A DNA stretch of 46,721 nt from Idiomarina sp. Its GTDB lineage: Bacteria; Pseudomonadota; Gammaproteobacteria; Enterobacterales; Alteromonadaceae. The notes beneath the pieces were generated by a model that searched no databases, had not been told where the DNA came from, and worked only from the letters and a program-made list of their open reading frames with translations. Shown piece after piece: positions 29,031 through 38,275 of this stretch. Within the stretch, counting starts at the first letter, position 1. Each line of letters begins with the position of its first letter. The stretch is from positions 1-46,721 of the forward strand of contig JAFIFH010000050.1 of the NCBI GenBank assembly GCA_020832105.1, in the 5' to 3' direction. The translations under genes and the position numbers were made by a program.

Positions 29031-29190
29031 TAACCCGCAGGGGAGTAGTCGCTTATTGCGCCAGCAATAAGGTGTACATCAACATAATTGGCTGAAAACG
29101 AGCCATGGTGTGCACGGCAGATGCTTGACGAGACCTGTGGTGTGAATTGAATACACAAGCCTAAAGCTTGCCGTATGCCTGTTGCCGGGC
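29031..29190 (+). promoter_or_regulatory. Probable yybP-ykoY manganese riboswitch
   Basis: The leader contains GGGGAGTAG (29040-29048), the hallmark 5' block of this class, followed by a hairpin TTATTGC-GCCA-GCAATAA, then TACATCAACAT (29074-29085), another hallmark, a hairpin TGGCT-GAAAACG-AGCCA and later CGAGACC. The class binds Mn2+ and usually controls manganese exporters; the gene directly downstream is one. The start fits the predicted transcription start and the 3' edge runs into the Shine-Dalgarno hairpin. The assignment rests on pattern recall; a covariance-model search against the Rfam family would settle it. Confidence 0.75.
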
Positions 29191-29232
29191 GACTCAATCA
29201 CACCACATGGAATCGACTCGTTGCCCGGCAGG
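29178..29232 (+). promoter_or_regulatory. Shine-Dalgarno-sequestering hairpin before the Mn exporter gene
   Basis: CCTG-ttG-CCGGGC (29178-29190) can pair with GCCCGG-CAGG (29223-29232), which contains the AGGA Shine-Dalgarno, 7 bases before the ATG at 29241. The same upstream arm can alternatively pair with CCCGCAGG (29034-29041) at the start of the aptamer, closing P1. The two pairings exclude each other. Manganese binding would then free the ribosome-binding site (translational ON switch), as reported for E. coli mntP and alx; the mechanism here is inferred. Confidence 0.6.
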
Positions 29233-29240
29233 AACCTATC

Positions 29241-29888
29241 ATGGACGCTTTTTTCTTATCTATTCTAACCGTTGGCATTGCTGAAGTTGGCGACCGGTCA
29301 CTATTTCTGGCGCTTCTGTTTGGTCTTCGTTACCAACGCCCCTGGCCAGTATTCGCAGGTATGGCTCTGGGCCTTTTCCTAAATCAGGCGCTATCGGCGC
29401 TGGTCGGCATGTGGTTGTTTCAGTTCCTGCAAGCAGACTGGCATGGCTGGCTTGTTGGCATCGCGTTCCTGGTGATGGCGGTATGGGTATTAGTTCCCGA
29501 ACAAGATGATGAGCTGAAAGCTGATGTCAGTAAAAGACAGTTATTTTTGGCTGCAGCGGTAGGCTTTTTTGTACTCGAAATGGCGGACAAGACCCAACTG
29601 GTGGTAGTTACCCTTGCCGGCAGCTATCAAACTTTTTGGCCTGTGGTACTGGGCGCAACTATCGGTATTCTCGCAGTCACGACGCCAGCACTATGGCTGG
29701 GCTATAAATTCGCCAATAGAATACCCTTGCAGACCATGAAATGGGTCGCCTGCGGTCTATTCCTGGTGTTAGGGGTTTGGGTATTACTAAATACCGCAGG
29801 TGTTGTTGGTGGCGCTGCCAACCTCAACGACCTGTTGCCCGCCGAGCTATCATTCAATTCCGGCGGCGTCAGCGCCACCGGGCAATAG
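29241..29888 (+). CDS. mneA: Manganese exporter of the GDT1/TMEM165 (UPF0016, MneA) family
   Basis: An inner-membrane protein of 215 residues that exports Mn2+, as shown for Vibrio cholerae MneA. The two family signatures are present: EVGDRS (Glu15) and EMADKTQ (Glu113), each in the first helix of a three-helix repeat, so six transmembrane segments in two inverted halves. The frame could open at 29175, but that ATG lies inside the riboswitch arm; ATG 29241, preceded by AGGA, is the start and gives the standard MDAFFLSILTVGIAEVGDRS N-terminus. Expression is probably controlled by the manganese riboswitch just upstream. Confidence 0.93.
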   Translation: MDAFFLSILTVGIAEVGDRSLFLALLFGLRYQRPWPVFAGMALGLFLNQALSALVGMWLFQFLQADWHGWLVGIAFLVMAVWVLVPEQDDELKADVSKRQLFLAAAVGFFVLEMADKTQLVVVTLAGSYQTFWPVVLGATIGILAVTTPALWLGYKFANRIPLQTMKWVACGLFLVLGVWVLLNTAGVVGGAANLNDLLPAELSFNSGGVSATGQ

Positions 29889-29895
29889 CACGCAG

Positions 29896-30114
29896 TTACT
29901 GAATCGGATCGTTTTGTGGTACAGGGTCAACCTGGTCACCTAAAGCCAAGCGCTCAAGACACTCAGCGCGCTCATCGTCATCATTGATAAGCTGACACTC
30001 GGCCATTCGAGCATCGCGTTCTGCATCAGTCATGGTTGTGGTGGTGCAGGCACTTATGGCTGCAGCAAATCCAATAAGAGTGAGAAACTGAGCTATTCTT
30101 AACGACTTTTGCAT
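29896..30114 (-). CDS. Small lipoprotein, unknown
   Basis: A 72-residue product starting at ATG 30114 with AGGAG 10 bases upstream; the frame is open to 30246 but the upstream part overlaps the zapE start and lacks support. The signal MQKSLRIAQFLTLIGFAAAISAC ends in a lipobox, with acylation at Cys23. The short mature part is acidic with a Cys-x-n-Cys pair (AECQLINDDDERAECLERL), a pattern seen in small entericidin-like or helical lipoproteins of unknown role. It is divergent from zapE and convergent with the manganese exporter gene. Confidence 0.62.
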   Translation of the reverse strand: MQKSLRIAQFLTLIGFAAAISACTTTTMTDAERDARMAECQLINDDDERAECLERLALGDQVDPVPQNDPIQ

Positions 30115-30209
30115 ATGGACGGTTCTCCTGCGGTGGCGATATGCTTGGGTAAAATATTCATTCTCAAGACCAGCTAAATGCTGGTACTTCATTAGCTTAG
30201 CAGAAATAG

Positions 30210-31322
30210 GTGAAATACCTGCAGATGATTGAAACCGACTACTCACTGGACCCCAGTCAGCAATATGCAGTAACCCGGCTGCAGCATATCCAAATGCGTT
30301 TAGAGCGCGACCAGGTGGTTGAGCGCGGACTCTACCTATACGGCCCGGTTGGCCGCGGTAAGAGTATGTTAGTCAATTCATTTTTTCAGAGTTTGAACAT
30401 CACGGATAAACAGCGCCTGCATTACCATCACTTTATGCGTGAGGTACATCACTCTCTTGCCAGGCATGCAGGTAAATCGGACCCGCTGTACCATGTGGCG
30501 GTGGACTGGGCCAGCCAGTACCGCGTGCTCTGCCTGGACGAATTTATGGTTGAAGACATAGCCGACGCCATGCTGTTAGGAACCTTATTCAGCCATCTGT
30601 TTGCCCTTGATGTGGTACTAGTGACAACATCAAATACACCACCACGCCAGCTCTATCATAATGGCCTGCAACGGCAGCGTTTTTTACCAGCGATTGACCT
30701 TCTTGAAAAATATTGCGAAGTGCTGGAATTGGACGGCGGCGTTGATTACCGGCTGACAACCCATGCCGCACTCCAGCAATTGGATAGCTTTCCGTTTTTC
30801 CTGCAACGGCAAACTACCAAGGCCTGCTTGCAGCGCCTCATCGCCCTGAGTGCCCCCTTGAATGGGCCAGGCGTTCTAACTGTGTTAGGGCGACCCATTC
30901 ATACCTTGGGCAGCAACCACATCGCCGCGGCTTTTAACTTCGAGAGCTTGTGTGCCGGGCCACGCAGCCAACGTGATTACATCGAGCTTGCTGGAGACTA
31001 CAAAGTCATCCTAGTGGACCAATTGCCGTGTTTTAGTTATCTGCCTGAGAAAGATATCGTTCATGGGGTAGAAGAAACCTATCAGCGTGAGCGACAGGAT
31101 TTACATGTGAGTAAGTTGGATAATGAAGCCCGGCGATTTATGGCGTTGGTTGATGAATGCTATGATCGCGGTTGCCTGGTCATGGTCAATACCTGTGACA
31201 CCAGCTATGCCGAGGCCGCGAGCAAACCAGAACAACTCTACCAAGCGCATCAGTTGCGCCAGCCATTTGCACGCTGTGCTTCAAGACTTTATGAAATGCA
31301 GGGCTGGGTGGTACATCCATAG
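30210..31322 (+). CDS. zapE: Cell-division protein ZapE (AFG1-like ATPase)
   Basis: A peripheral Z-ring ATPase that helps constriction and is related to mitochondrial AFG1. The 370-residue product has Walker A YGPVGRGKSML (about 44-54), Walker B VLCLDEFMVEDIADAML (about 106-122), an arginine-rich sensor and the YLxxI-type start. GTG 30210 directly follows an in-frame stop and gives KYLQMIETDYSLDPSQ, which resembles the YLKALN start of E. coli ZapE. ATG 30225 is possible too, with AGGTGA upstream. The final domain (IELAGDYKVILVDQLPCFSY) is typical of the family. Confidence 0.93.
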   Translation: MKYLQMIETDYSLDPSQQYAVTRLQHIQMRLERDQVVERGLYLYGPVGRGKSMLVNSFFQSLNITDKQRLHYHHFMREVHHSLARHAGKSDPLYHVAVDWASQYRVLCLDEFMVEDIADAMLLGTLFSHLFALDVVLVTTSNTPPRQLYHNGLQRQRFLPAIDLLEKYCEVLELDGGVDYRLTTHAALQQLDSFPFFLQRQTTKACLQRLIALSAPLNGPGVLTVLGRPIHTLGSNHIAAAFNFESLCAGPRSQRDYIELAGDYKVILVDQLPCFSYLPEKDIVHGVEETYQRERQDLHVSKLDNEARRFMALVDECYDRGCLVMVNTCDTSYAEAASKPEQLYQAHQLRQPFARCASRLYEMQGWVVHP

Positions 31323-31353
31323 TTTGCAGGCGCAGTCTTCAGGCCTGCTTCTC

Positions 31354-31376
31354 AAGCCCCGTTGTCAGGCTTTTTT
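31354..31376 (+). terminator. Terminator after zapE, overlapping the phnA end
   Basis: AAGCC (31354-31358) and GGCTT (31368-31372) form a short stem followed by T residues to 31376. It lies 32 bases past the zapE stop and inside the last codons of the convergent YjdM gene. The stem is short, so efficiency is uncertain. Confidence 0.55.
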
Positions 31377-31706
31377 GACGAACTCTGATTTCAGTTTCAT
31401 CGGTCCGATGCCGTCAATTTTGCAATCAATGTCGTGGTCACCGTCAACCAGTCGAATGTTTTTCACTTTAGTCCCTACTTTCACTACCAGCGAAGAGCCT
31501 TTGACCTTCAGATCTTTAATCACGGTGACCGTATCGCCGTCGATCAGGACATTGCCATTAGCATCGCGAATGTCACCCTGGTCGCTCTGCTCGGTGGCGT
31601 TGGCTACTTGTGACCACTCATGGGCACACTCAGGACAAATAAAGAGATTACCGTCCTGGTAGGTGTATTCAGATCCACAAGCAGGACATTTTGGTAATGC
31701 ACTCAT
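31365..31706 (-). CDS. yjdM: PhnA/YjdM zinc-ribbon protein
   Basis: A small cytosolic protein named PhnA but not part of phosphonate breakdown in E. coli. The product is 113 residues from ATG 31706 (AAGG upstream), matching E. coli YjdM. The N-terminus has a zinc ribbon with cysteines in CPACGSEY and ICPECAHEW. The C-terminal domain ([46 protein letters not shown]) is the PhnA SH3-like fold. Biochemical role is unclear. An ATG at 31727 is in frame but would add residues the family lacks. It is convergent with zapE. Confidence 0.92.
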   Translation of the reverse strand: MSALPKCPACGSEYTYQDGNLFICPECAHEWSQVANATEQSDQGDIRDANGNVLIDGDTVTVIKDLKVKGSSLVVKVGTKVKNIRLVDGDHDIDCKIDGIGPMKLKSEFVKKA

Positions 31707-31912
31707 AAGGTTTGCCTTTTTAATCAATTAGGAATTCAGGAGTCAGTTACATTGTCTCATTCGACAGCGCGCAAATCATACCAGAGCCGGTGCCGATGTC
31801 CATGTTCAGCTGCCTGTATCACTGCAATGCCGCTAACTGCACTGCGGGTTGCTTGCCACATCGTGTATACTAGAGCGTCTTTCCATGCATCTAAATATAG
31901 AGAACTTGTGAC

Positions 31913-33136
31913 GTGACATCGCCAACTCCAACAGCATCTACGCAGCCACCCTATATTCGTGGTTTTGCCTGGATGCTGGCGGCACTAGTTGCGCTTGGTC
32001 CCCTCGCCATTGACGCCTACCTGCCCGCTATCCCGATGATGGCGGAAGACCTGAACACCTCCCTTCATCGTATCGAAATTACATTGAGCCTGTTTTTACT
32101 CGGTTTTGCCGCAGGGCAGTTATTTGGGGGGCCGTTTTCTGATCGCCGTGGGCGCCGACTGACAATTCTAATTGGTTTGACCCTGTTTATGCTTGGCAGC
32201 CTGGTTACTGCGGTAGGCACTCAAGTGGAATGGCTGTGGGCAGGCCGGTTAATTCAGGCGTTCGGTGGGGGTATGGGCGTGGTCAACACCATGGCCATGG
32301 TGCGCGACCGCTATTCTGGCCGCGAAAGTGCACAGGTACTGTCTCAAATTGTCACTATTTTAATGATAGCCCCCTTAGCCGCGCCATTTATTGGCAGCTT
32401 TTTACTGCTGTTTGCTGACTGGCGCGCTATTTTTATGTTTTTATTCGCCTACGCAGCACTGCTTTTATTAGTACTACGAGTACATTTACCTGAGACTCAG
32501 CAACACCAGCATATATCCATGATCCACCCTGTGACACGCTACATCGGGGTGCTGAAGAGTCGCCAGGCGCTGGCATTTTTATTCTCGGTAGCCATGGCGA
32601 ATGCCGGGATGTTCGCGTTTATTACCGGCTCTCCTGGAGTCTACATGGGGTATTTTGGTGCCAGTGAGAACCTGTACCCGATGTTGTTTGGGGCGAATAT
32701 TCTAACCTTAACCCTGGCCAACCAACTCAATATTCGTTTATTAAGACACTTTGAGGCCCGACGAGTGCTGGCCTGGGGGCAATACACCCAGGGGTTGCTG
32801 GGCCTGATAATGGTGGCTGCCTTGCTGTGGTTACCGATCAACCTTGCCATTCTGGTGCCATTAGTGATGCTATTTATCGGCATGCAGGGGTTTATTGTTG
32901 CCAACGGCATGTCCAGTGCCACCGACTACTTTCCGCATAGCGCCGCAACCGCAACCGCACTTATCAGTGCCAGCGGATTTACCCTTGGCGCCGTATCAGG
33001 CACCCTGGTCGCGCTGATCGGTGATGGCTCGCCACTGGCGATGGTGGGGGTGATGGCCGCCTGCCCTGCCTTTGGCATCGTACTTCGCCTCTGGTTGCAG
33101 GACACCCCCCAGGCATCGGTCACCTCAAAAGGCTGA
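31913..33136 (+). CDS. Bcr/CflA family MFS drug-efflux transporter
   Basis: A proton-driven exporter of the DHA1 group, 407 residues, with about 12 transmembrane segments. The N-terminus AALVALGPLAIDAYLPAIPMMA and the loop motif GGPFSDRRGRR between helices 2 and 3 are typical of Bcr/CflA proteins, which export bicyclomycin, chloramphenicol or other small molecules. The start is GTG 31913; no better ATG is close by, and the next Met is already in helix 1. Its stop lies 7 bases from the end of the convergent cardiolipin synthase-like gene, with no clear terminator. Confidence 0.88.
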   Translation: MTSPTPTASTQPPYIRGFAWMLAALVALGPLAIDAYLPAIPMMAEDLNTSLHRIEITLSLFLLGFAAGQLFGGPFSDRRGRRLTILIGLTLFMLGSLVTAVGTQVEWLWAGRLIQAFGGGMGVVNTMAMVRDRYSGRESAQVLSQIVTILMIAPLAAPFIGSFLLLFADWRAIFMFLFAYAALLLLVLRVHLPETQQHQHISMIHPVTRYIGVLKSRQALAFLFSVAMANAGMFAFITGSPGVYMGYFGASENLYPMLFGANILTLTLANQLNIRLLRHFEARRVLAWGQYTQGLLGLIMVAALLWLPINLAILVPLVMLFIGMQGFIVANGMSSATDYFPHSAATATALISASGFTLGAVSGTLVALIGDGSPLAMVGVMAACPAFGIVLRLWLQDTPQASVTSKG

Positions 33137-33143
33137 ACCCAGG

Positions 33144-34427
33144 CTAAAAATGCGCACCCAGTACGCCGGCTATCCGGCCGTACGCGCGCTCATACCAGGT
33201 CCGCTCATTCCAATCGTCCAGGGTGAACAGCGCTGCCTGCGCCATATCTGCCTCAATGATCTCGCGTAACTGAACCGCAAACTCGGGGCTCCATACCTGA
33301 ATATTGGCTTCATCGTTAATGCGGAACGAACGGTTATCTATATTTGCAGACCCGAAAGTTGCCCAGTGATCATCCACCACCATGATCTTTGAGTGATTCA
33401 TCGCCTCTTCATATTTATAAATCTGCAAACCCGCATCAAGCAAGTCGCGCCAGCGATTAACCGATGCATCACGCACAAAGCCCTTATCCATTTCATCCCC
33501 CGAGAGCATAATCCGTACTTCGACGCCACGCTCAAGGGCCATCATAATGGCATCCATAAAAGGGTCATCGGGATAAAAGTATGCGGTGGAGGCAGTAAAC
33601 TGCGTCTTGGCACTGGCCAGTGCGTACATATACATTGCGCGGATGCGGTGATGACCTTTACTCGGCGAGCTCTTGATTGCTTGTAAAGTGACATCCCCCA
33701 TCTCTTCCAGCTCAGGAAAATAGCGACCGCCTTCAATCATCACGCCGGTGGCGTTTAGCCAGTTGTCCGCAAATATCGCCTGAATACTCGCGACAATAGG
33801 CCCTTGCATTAAAAAGTGATGGTCGCGAAACCCATAACCGTCGTCCCCATGTAACCAGTCATTACCAATGTTGGCACCACCCATAAAGCCGTAACGACCG
33901 TCGGTCACCAGGATCTTGCGGTGGGTACGGTAGTTTAAATTGGTTAAGTTATACCAACTTGGCGCGTGGTAACGATGTAAGTTCACACCTGCATCTTCCA
34001 TCAGCTCAAACCATTCTTTTTCAGCCCCCATCGAACCCATAAAATCAAGCAAGACGTGCACCGCGACGCCTCGTCGAGCAGCATTCGCCAGTGCTTCTGC
34101 CATAGGTTTGGCGGCATCATCGCCATAGAATTCGTACACCTCGAAGGTTACCGAATATTCTGCAGCGTCTATTGCAGCGAGCTTGGCCCCATAAATTTCC
34201 TCTCCATCCACAAGATGCTGAATACTATTTCCGGGTTGTACGCCAAATTGGCTAAAGGCCTGTAATGTTCTTTGAAACTCTCCTGAGTCAACCGGATAGT
34301 CGACTTCTAATCCCTGGGTTAAACGTTTGGGCGTGGGAATAGCGTTAACCAGAAAGATATTGATAATCCATAAGCCAAGTAAACCGAGGAGTAGCAGGCT
34401 CGCGATAATTTTTAACGACAACTTCAT
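33144..34427 (-). CDS. Cardiolipin synthase-like phospholipase D family protein
   Basis: A membrane-bound PLD-superfamily enzyme of 427 residues that probably makes or remodels cardiolipin. One N-terminal transmembrane helix (about 5-30, IIASLLLLGLLGLWIINIFLV) is followed by two catalytic HKD motifs, HRKILVTDGRYGFMGGANIG and HSKIMVVDDHWATFGSANID, each HxKxxxxD with a following GGAN or GSAN. This two-HKD, single-helix layout resembles ClsB/ClsC more than ClsA (two helices). ATG 34427 is preceded by AAGGTG. Substrate choice is not shown by sequence. Confidence 0.87.
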   Translation of the reverse strand: MKLSLKIIASLLLLGLLGLWIINIFLVNAIPTPKRLTQGLEVDYPVDSGEFQRTLQAFSQFGVQPGNSIQHLVDGEEIYGAKLAAIDAAEYSVTFEVYEFYGDDAAKPMAEALANAARRGVAVHVLLDFMGSMGAEKEWFELMEDAGVNLHRYHAPSWYNLTNLNYRTHRKILVTDGRYGFMGGANIGNDWLHGDDGYGFRDHHFLMQGPIVASIQAIFADNWLNATGVMIEGGRYFPELEEMGDVTLQAIKSSPSKGHHRIRAMYMYALASAKTQFTASTAYFYPDDPFMDAIMMALERGVEVRIMLSGDEMDKGFVRDASVNRWRDLLDAGLQIYKYEEAMNHSKIMVVDDHWATFGSANIDNRSFRINDEANIQVWSPEFAVQLREIIEADMAQAALFTLDDWNERTWYERAYGRIAGVLGAHF

Positions 34428-34546
34428 GCATTAACACCTTCTAACTTAACCAATGGTAAATCCAGCGTACTTAATTTAGCACGGGATACTGTTTGTGCCA
34501 CTTTACACCGCTCAGCTTAACTTTTTCTCCAGTTACCTGCTTGGAT

Positions 34547-34576
34547 TTGCGACCAAGGCGCAAAACCTGATATAAC
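34547..34576 (+). promoter_or_regulatory. Probable promoter of the SNF transporter gene
   Basis: TTGCGA (34547-34552), an 18-base spacer and TATAAC (34571-34576) lie 42 bases upstream of the ATG of the transporter gene. The match is good but not perfect. tmcA follows with 31 bases between genes and probably shares this transcript. Confidence 0.5.
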
Positions 34577-34618
34577 CGTTGCCACTTCTACTTCCGATAA
34601 TGATAAAAAAGGGAATCT

Positions 34619-36037
34619 ATGAACGCCGAACGTGAACACTTTAGCTCGAAGTTGGGCTTTATTCTTGCTGCAGCAGGATCCGCCGTGGGCATTGGTAATA
34701 TGGTCGGCTTTCCGGTGGCCGCGACGAAAGGTGGTGGTGGTGCGTTTCTGGTAATTTACGCCCTTTTTGTAGTTTTTATTTGTTTGCCGATTATGTTGGC
34801 GGAAATGAACCTGGGCCGCAAAACTCAGCTTGACCCTCAGGGGGCTTACCCATCGATTGCCGGTTCAAAGAGCCGATGGCGCTTTGCTGGCTGGCTGGCA
34901 GTGCTCACACCATTCATGATTGGCATATTTTATATGGTCATCACGGTGTGGATTCTTGGCTACTTCCTGCAGACCCTGTTCGGTAACCTTGCTGATTTAG
35001 CAGACCCTGAATATTTTGGTACCTTTATTAACAGCTACACGGTATTTGGTTACCTGATCGTCGTGGCAGCGATAGTGCACTTTATTCTCGTAGGTGGTGT
35101 TCGCAATGGTATTGAGCGTGCGGCCAAATTACTGATGCCTGCGCTATTTGTGATGTTAGTTGGGCTGGTCATCTTCGTACTTACGTTAGACAACGCGATG
35201 ACTGGTGTGCAGTTCTTCCTGGTTCCGGACTTTTCCCAGGTTAACGGGGATGTGATCAGTGGTGCACTATCCCAGGCATTTTTCTCATTATCGCTCGGCA
35301 TGGGTATTTTAATTACCTACGGTTCTTATTTCCGTCAACGCGACGACCTGGTGGGCTCCGCCAAGCTGGTCGCGGTCGCTGATTCACTGGTCGCCTTCGT
35401 CGCAGGCTTGATGATTCTGCCCGCAATTTTCGTTTTTGACCCGAATACCAACCCGGACACCCTAAGCGAATCATCGGTCGCGATGATCTTTAATTTCTTA
35501 CCTCAAATCTTTTTAGCACTGCAGGAAACCCTGGGCTACGCAGGTGCCAGCGTCGTCGCCGGTATTTTCTTCCTATTGGTATTTTTTGCAGCGATCACCT
35601 CGCTGGTGTCTATTATTGAAGTGCCTACCGCGACTATCGTGCGTAAATACAACGTGAGCCGCAAGCGCGCACTCGGCGTGCTAGCGCTGACCATGGGTAC
35701 GCTGACACTGGTCGCAATCGCATCTTTCGGTATGGTCAATGCATTCACTAACCTGGTCACTTACGGTGGTGGTAGTCGCTCATTCTTTGACGTCATTTAT
35801 GACGTGTTTTATGACACTGTGCTACCGCTCAATGGCTTGCTGATTTGTCTGTTTGTTATCTGGCGTTGGAAAACCGGTCACTTTCACGAAGCTCTGGGTG
35901 AGGGCAATGCCAGCTACCACAAGAGTCTGCTCAAGCGCTATGTGAGCTTCTCACTGATGACCTTTATTCCAATTGTTTTAGCCGTGGTATTTATTAATAC
36001 AGTGGCCAGTATTTTCTTCGCCTCGCCACTCTTTTAA
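34619..36037 (+). CDS. Sodium-dependent SNF-family (NSS) transporter
   Basis: A Na+-coupled symporter of the LeuT/NSS family, probably for amino acids or related amines. The 472-residue product has about 11-12 transmembrane helices. Helix 1 carries the Na+/substrate motif AAAGSAVGIGNMVGFP, with the unwound glycines, and helix 2 follows as GGGAFLVIYALFVVFI. The short C-terminus fits bacterial MhsT/LeuT-like members. AGGG lies 6 bases upstream of the ATG. Dependence on sodium fits a marine habitat. The substrate cannot be read from the sequence. Confidence 0.92.
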   Translation: MNAEREHFSSKLGFILAAAGSAVGIGNMVGFPVAATKGGGGAFLVIYALFVVFICLPIMLAEMNLGRKTQLDPQGAYPSIAGSKSRWRFAGWLAVLTPFMIGIFYMVITVWILGYFLQTLFGNLADLADPEYFGTFINSYTVFGYLIVVAAIVHFILVGGVRNGIERAAKLLMPALFVMLVGLVIFVLTLDNAMTGVQFFLVPDFSQVNGDVISGALSQAFFSLSLGMGILITYGSYFRQRDDLVGSAKLVAVADSLVAFVAGLMILPAIFVFDPNTNPDTLSESSVAMIFNFLPQIFLALQETLGYAGASVVAGIFFLLVFFAAITSLVSIIEVPTATIVRKYNVSRKRALGVLALTMGTLTLVAIASFGMVNAFTNLVTYGGGSRSFFDVIYDVFYDTVLPLNGLLICLFVIWRWKTGHFHEALGEGNASYHKSLLKRYVSFSLMTFIPIVLAVVFINTVASIFFASPLF

Positions 36038-36068
36038 CCGCGTGCTAAGGTTTTATGTGGGATAACCC

Positions 36069-38126
36069 ATGAGCGTTCCACAGCACCCCCAGTCAGAGGT
36101 TATTCTGACTGAGTTGCAACAGCTTGCCAGTCAAGCCGCATCTACACAGTGGCGCGGCTTGATGGTGATTAAAGCTGAGCAGCAGGTTCGCTTTGAGTGG
36201 CCCTCTTCAGCCTTAGTCCTGGCCAACAACCTGGCTGACTACCGCGAATATCTGGGCATCACTAGCGCTCTACTGGTTCTGGACATGCGCGAAACCCTGC
36301 ACGGGGACGCGTTGGCGGCGATGCTGCCGACCATCCGCGCTCAGGGCCTGGCGATTCTGCTATTGCCAGTTCAGGACTCGGCTTTTAGTCGCAGGTTGTT
36401 ACACCACTTACCGCCGCTATTGTCTACCTACGTTGAATTGCAGCCGTGCCCGAATGGCGCCGCTTGTCTGATTGATCTTCGCACCAATACCCTGAGCCTG
36501 CTGGGTACAGAGGCACCAACGCCACACTATAACCGCGCAAGCTTAACGCCCGAGCAAGCTGGCGTGTTTTCCCGGCTTATGCGACATGTTCAACAGCAGG
36601 TTCCCGCACCGGTGCTTATTAAGGCACCTCGGGGCCGCGGCAAATCGACCTTGTTAGGTGTACTGGCTAAAGCGCTAAGCCAACAGGGTTGTCCGGTATG
36701 GTTATGCGCACCCTCGCGACGCCAGGCCGCCACCTTGTTAAATGCCGCAGGCTCGAATCAACAGATTCAGTACATCGCCCCGGACGTGCTTTTAGCGGAT
36801 GAACATAAAGCAGTCGACGGCTGCTTGATCGTGGATGAAGCCGCCAGCCTGCCCCGCCACATGCTGAATACCCTGATTGACCGTTACCCTCAGGTCATCA
36901 TGGCCACCACCAGTGAAGGCTATGAAACCTGTGGTCGCGGCTTTTTACTTCAGTTTCAGGCGCAGCTGCAAACAGATTTTGCGGATTGTCTCACGCTACA
37001 ACTCAACCAGCCGATCCGCTTTGCGCCCAACTGTCCGGTGGAGGGCTGGTTACATCATGCCTTGCTACTAAGTGCTCTTGAGCCGCTTATCAAACCTCGT
37101 ACTCAAGTGCTGCAGCATCGCCCTTTGGTGCTGGAATATAGCGTCCAACACGCCAGTTCGCTTACTGAAGATGTGCTATCAAGCTGTTTTCAGTTACTGA
37201 TGGATGCGCACTATCAAACCAGTCCTAATGACCTCAAGTTACTACTGAACGATGAGAGTCAGTCACTTTGCCTGCAGTGGGCCACCCCAGCAGGTAGCGA
37301 CGAGCGAACCCTGGTTGGGGTTATCTGGTTAAGCGAAGAAGGTGGTCTTGAGCAGACTCTTGCCGATGCCGTCGTGGCCGGCAGCCGGCGCCCTCCAGGT
37401 AACCTGCTCGCCCAGAGTCTTGCTCGGCACCTGCAAAACCCTGCTGTCGCCTGTGTAAGGTGGCTTCGGGTAGTACGCATTGCGGTGCGGGATGACTGCC
37501 AGCGCCAAGGGTTGGGCAGTGATTTATTGCAGCATGTTATCAGCCTGTACACGCACACAGAGGCGTATCCGCAAGTTGCGGGCATTGGCACAAGCTTTGC
37601 GAGCGCGACACAGATCAATCGATTCTGGGGCCGCCATGACTTTCAGCCGATAAAGATTGGCAGCCGCAGAGATAGTGCCACTGCACGGCATTCACTACTG
37701 ATGTTATTGCCATTGCAGAATGAGTGGGTGCAGCCCATCGCAAGCTGGGCGCAGTACTTTAGGTGCGAAGTGGCTGCCTGCCAGCAGCTCTATGGGCTGA
37801 GTGACGACTATGTGATGTCTTTGTATGAGCACGCGGAGGCGGCTACCCTGCCTGGCGCTGAGCACCCCTCCGCCAAACCGGGCTACGCGCAATGGGCGGA
37901 ACACCGCATCAATGCATTTGCCTGCGGTCAACTTGACCTGGATAGCGTGCGAGCGACATTGTTGACGCGTTTCCCAGACCAGGTTGAAGCTGACCCAATA
38001 TTAAGCGCGGCCGTGCATAGCGCCCGATTAAGTCGCCCAGATAAACACCGCTTACAACTGGCTGGTCGCAAAGCCCTGATCCAACAAGCACGTGAGGTTT
38101 GTTTACAGCTGCTAGCAAAGATATAG
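36069..38126 (+). CDS. tmcA: tRNA(Met) cytidine acetyltransferase TmcA
   Basis: TmcA acetylates N4 of C34, the wobble base of elongator tRNA-Met, which prevents misreading of the Ile codon AUA. The 685-residue product has an N-terminal DUF1726-like domain, an RNA-helicase-type ATPase with Walker A APRGRGKST (about 186-194) and Walker B CLIVDEAASLP, and a GNAT acetyltransferase domain with VVRIAVRDDCQRQGLGSDLL (acetyl-CoA loop) and IGTSFASATQINRFWGRHDF. The C-terminal tail is tRNA-binding. Length and domain order match E. coli TmcA. It is 31 bases after the SNF transporter gene on the same strand. Confidence 0.95.
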   Translation: MSVPQHPQSEVILTELQQLASQAASTQWRGLMVIKAEQQVRFEWPSSALVLANNLADYREYLGITSALLVLDMRETLHGDALAAMLPTIRAQGLAILLLPVQDSAFSRRLLHHLPPLLSTYVELQPCPNGAACLIDLRTNTLSLLGTEAPTPHYNRASLTPEQAGVFSRLMRHVQQQVPAPVLIKAPRGRGKSTLLGVLAKALSQQGCPVWLCAPSRRQAATLLNAAGSNQQIQYIAPDVLLADEHKAVDGCLIVDEAASLPRHMLNTLIDRYPQVIMATTSEGYETCGRGFLLQFQAQLQTDFADCLTLQLNQPIRFAPNCPVEGWLHHALLLSALEPLIKPRTQVLQHRPLVLEYSVQHASSLTEDVLSSCFQLLMDAHYQTSPNDLKLLLNDESQSLCLQWATPAGSDERTLVGVIWLSEEGGLEQTLADAVVAGSRRPPGNLLAQSLARHLQNPAVACVRWLRVVRIAVRDDCQRQGLGSDLLQHVISLYTHTEAYPQVAGIGTSFASATQINRFWGRHDFQPIKIGSRRDSATARHSLLMLLPLQNEWVQPIASWAQYFRCEVAACQQLYGLSDDYVMSLYEHAEAATLPGAEHPSAKPGYAQWAEHRINAFACGQLDLDSVRATLLTRFPDQVEADPILSAAVHSARLSRPDKHRLQLAGRKALIQQAREVCLQLLAKI

Positions 38127-38182
38127 TGGCCCGCTCAAGCCGCCATTCTGCGTTGTGTTTTGAGCAGTTCAGTTAGGCCAAA

Positions 38183-38275
38183 TTGCAAAGCCAGACGCGA
38201 TCATCTAATTTAGATGCAGAATCGTAAAACAAGCATTGCAAAAGCAAGTGGGCGCAGGCAGAATCGCGCCCACTT
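38183..38275 (+). promoter_or_regulatory. Possible promoter and leader hairpin before the carboxynorspermidine operon
   Basis: TTGCAA (38183-38188), a 17-base spacer and TAATTT (38206-38211) suggest a promoter near the tmcA end. Downstream, AAGTGGGCGC (38246-38255) and GCGCCCACTT (38266-38275) make a perfect 10-base-pair stem followed by only a short T-run (38274-38277), 45 bases before the ATG. It may be the tmcA terminator, or an attenuator-like structure in the leader. Confidence 0.45.

Noticed and set aside
29175..29240. Longer N-terminus for the manganese exporter
   Set aside because: The upstream ATG lies in the riboswitch expression platform and the extra 22 residues do not match the family.
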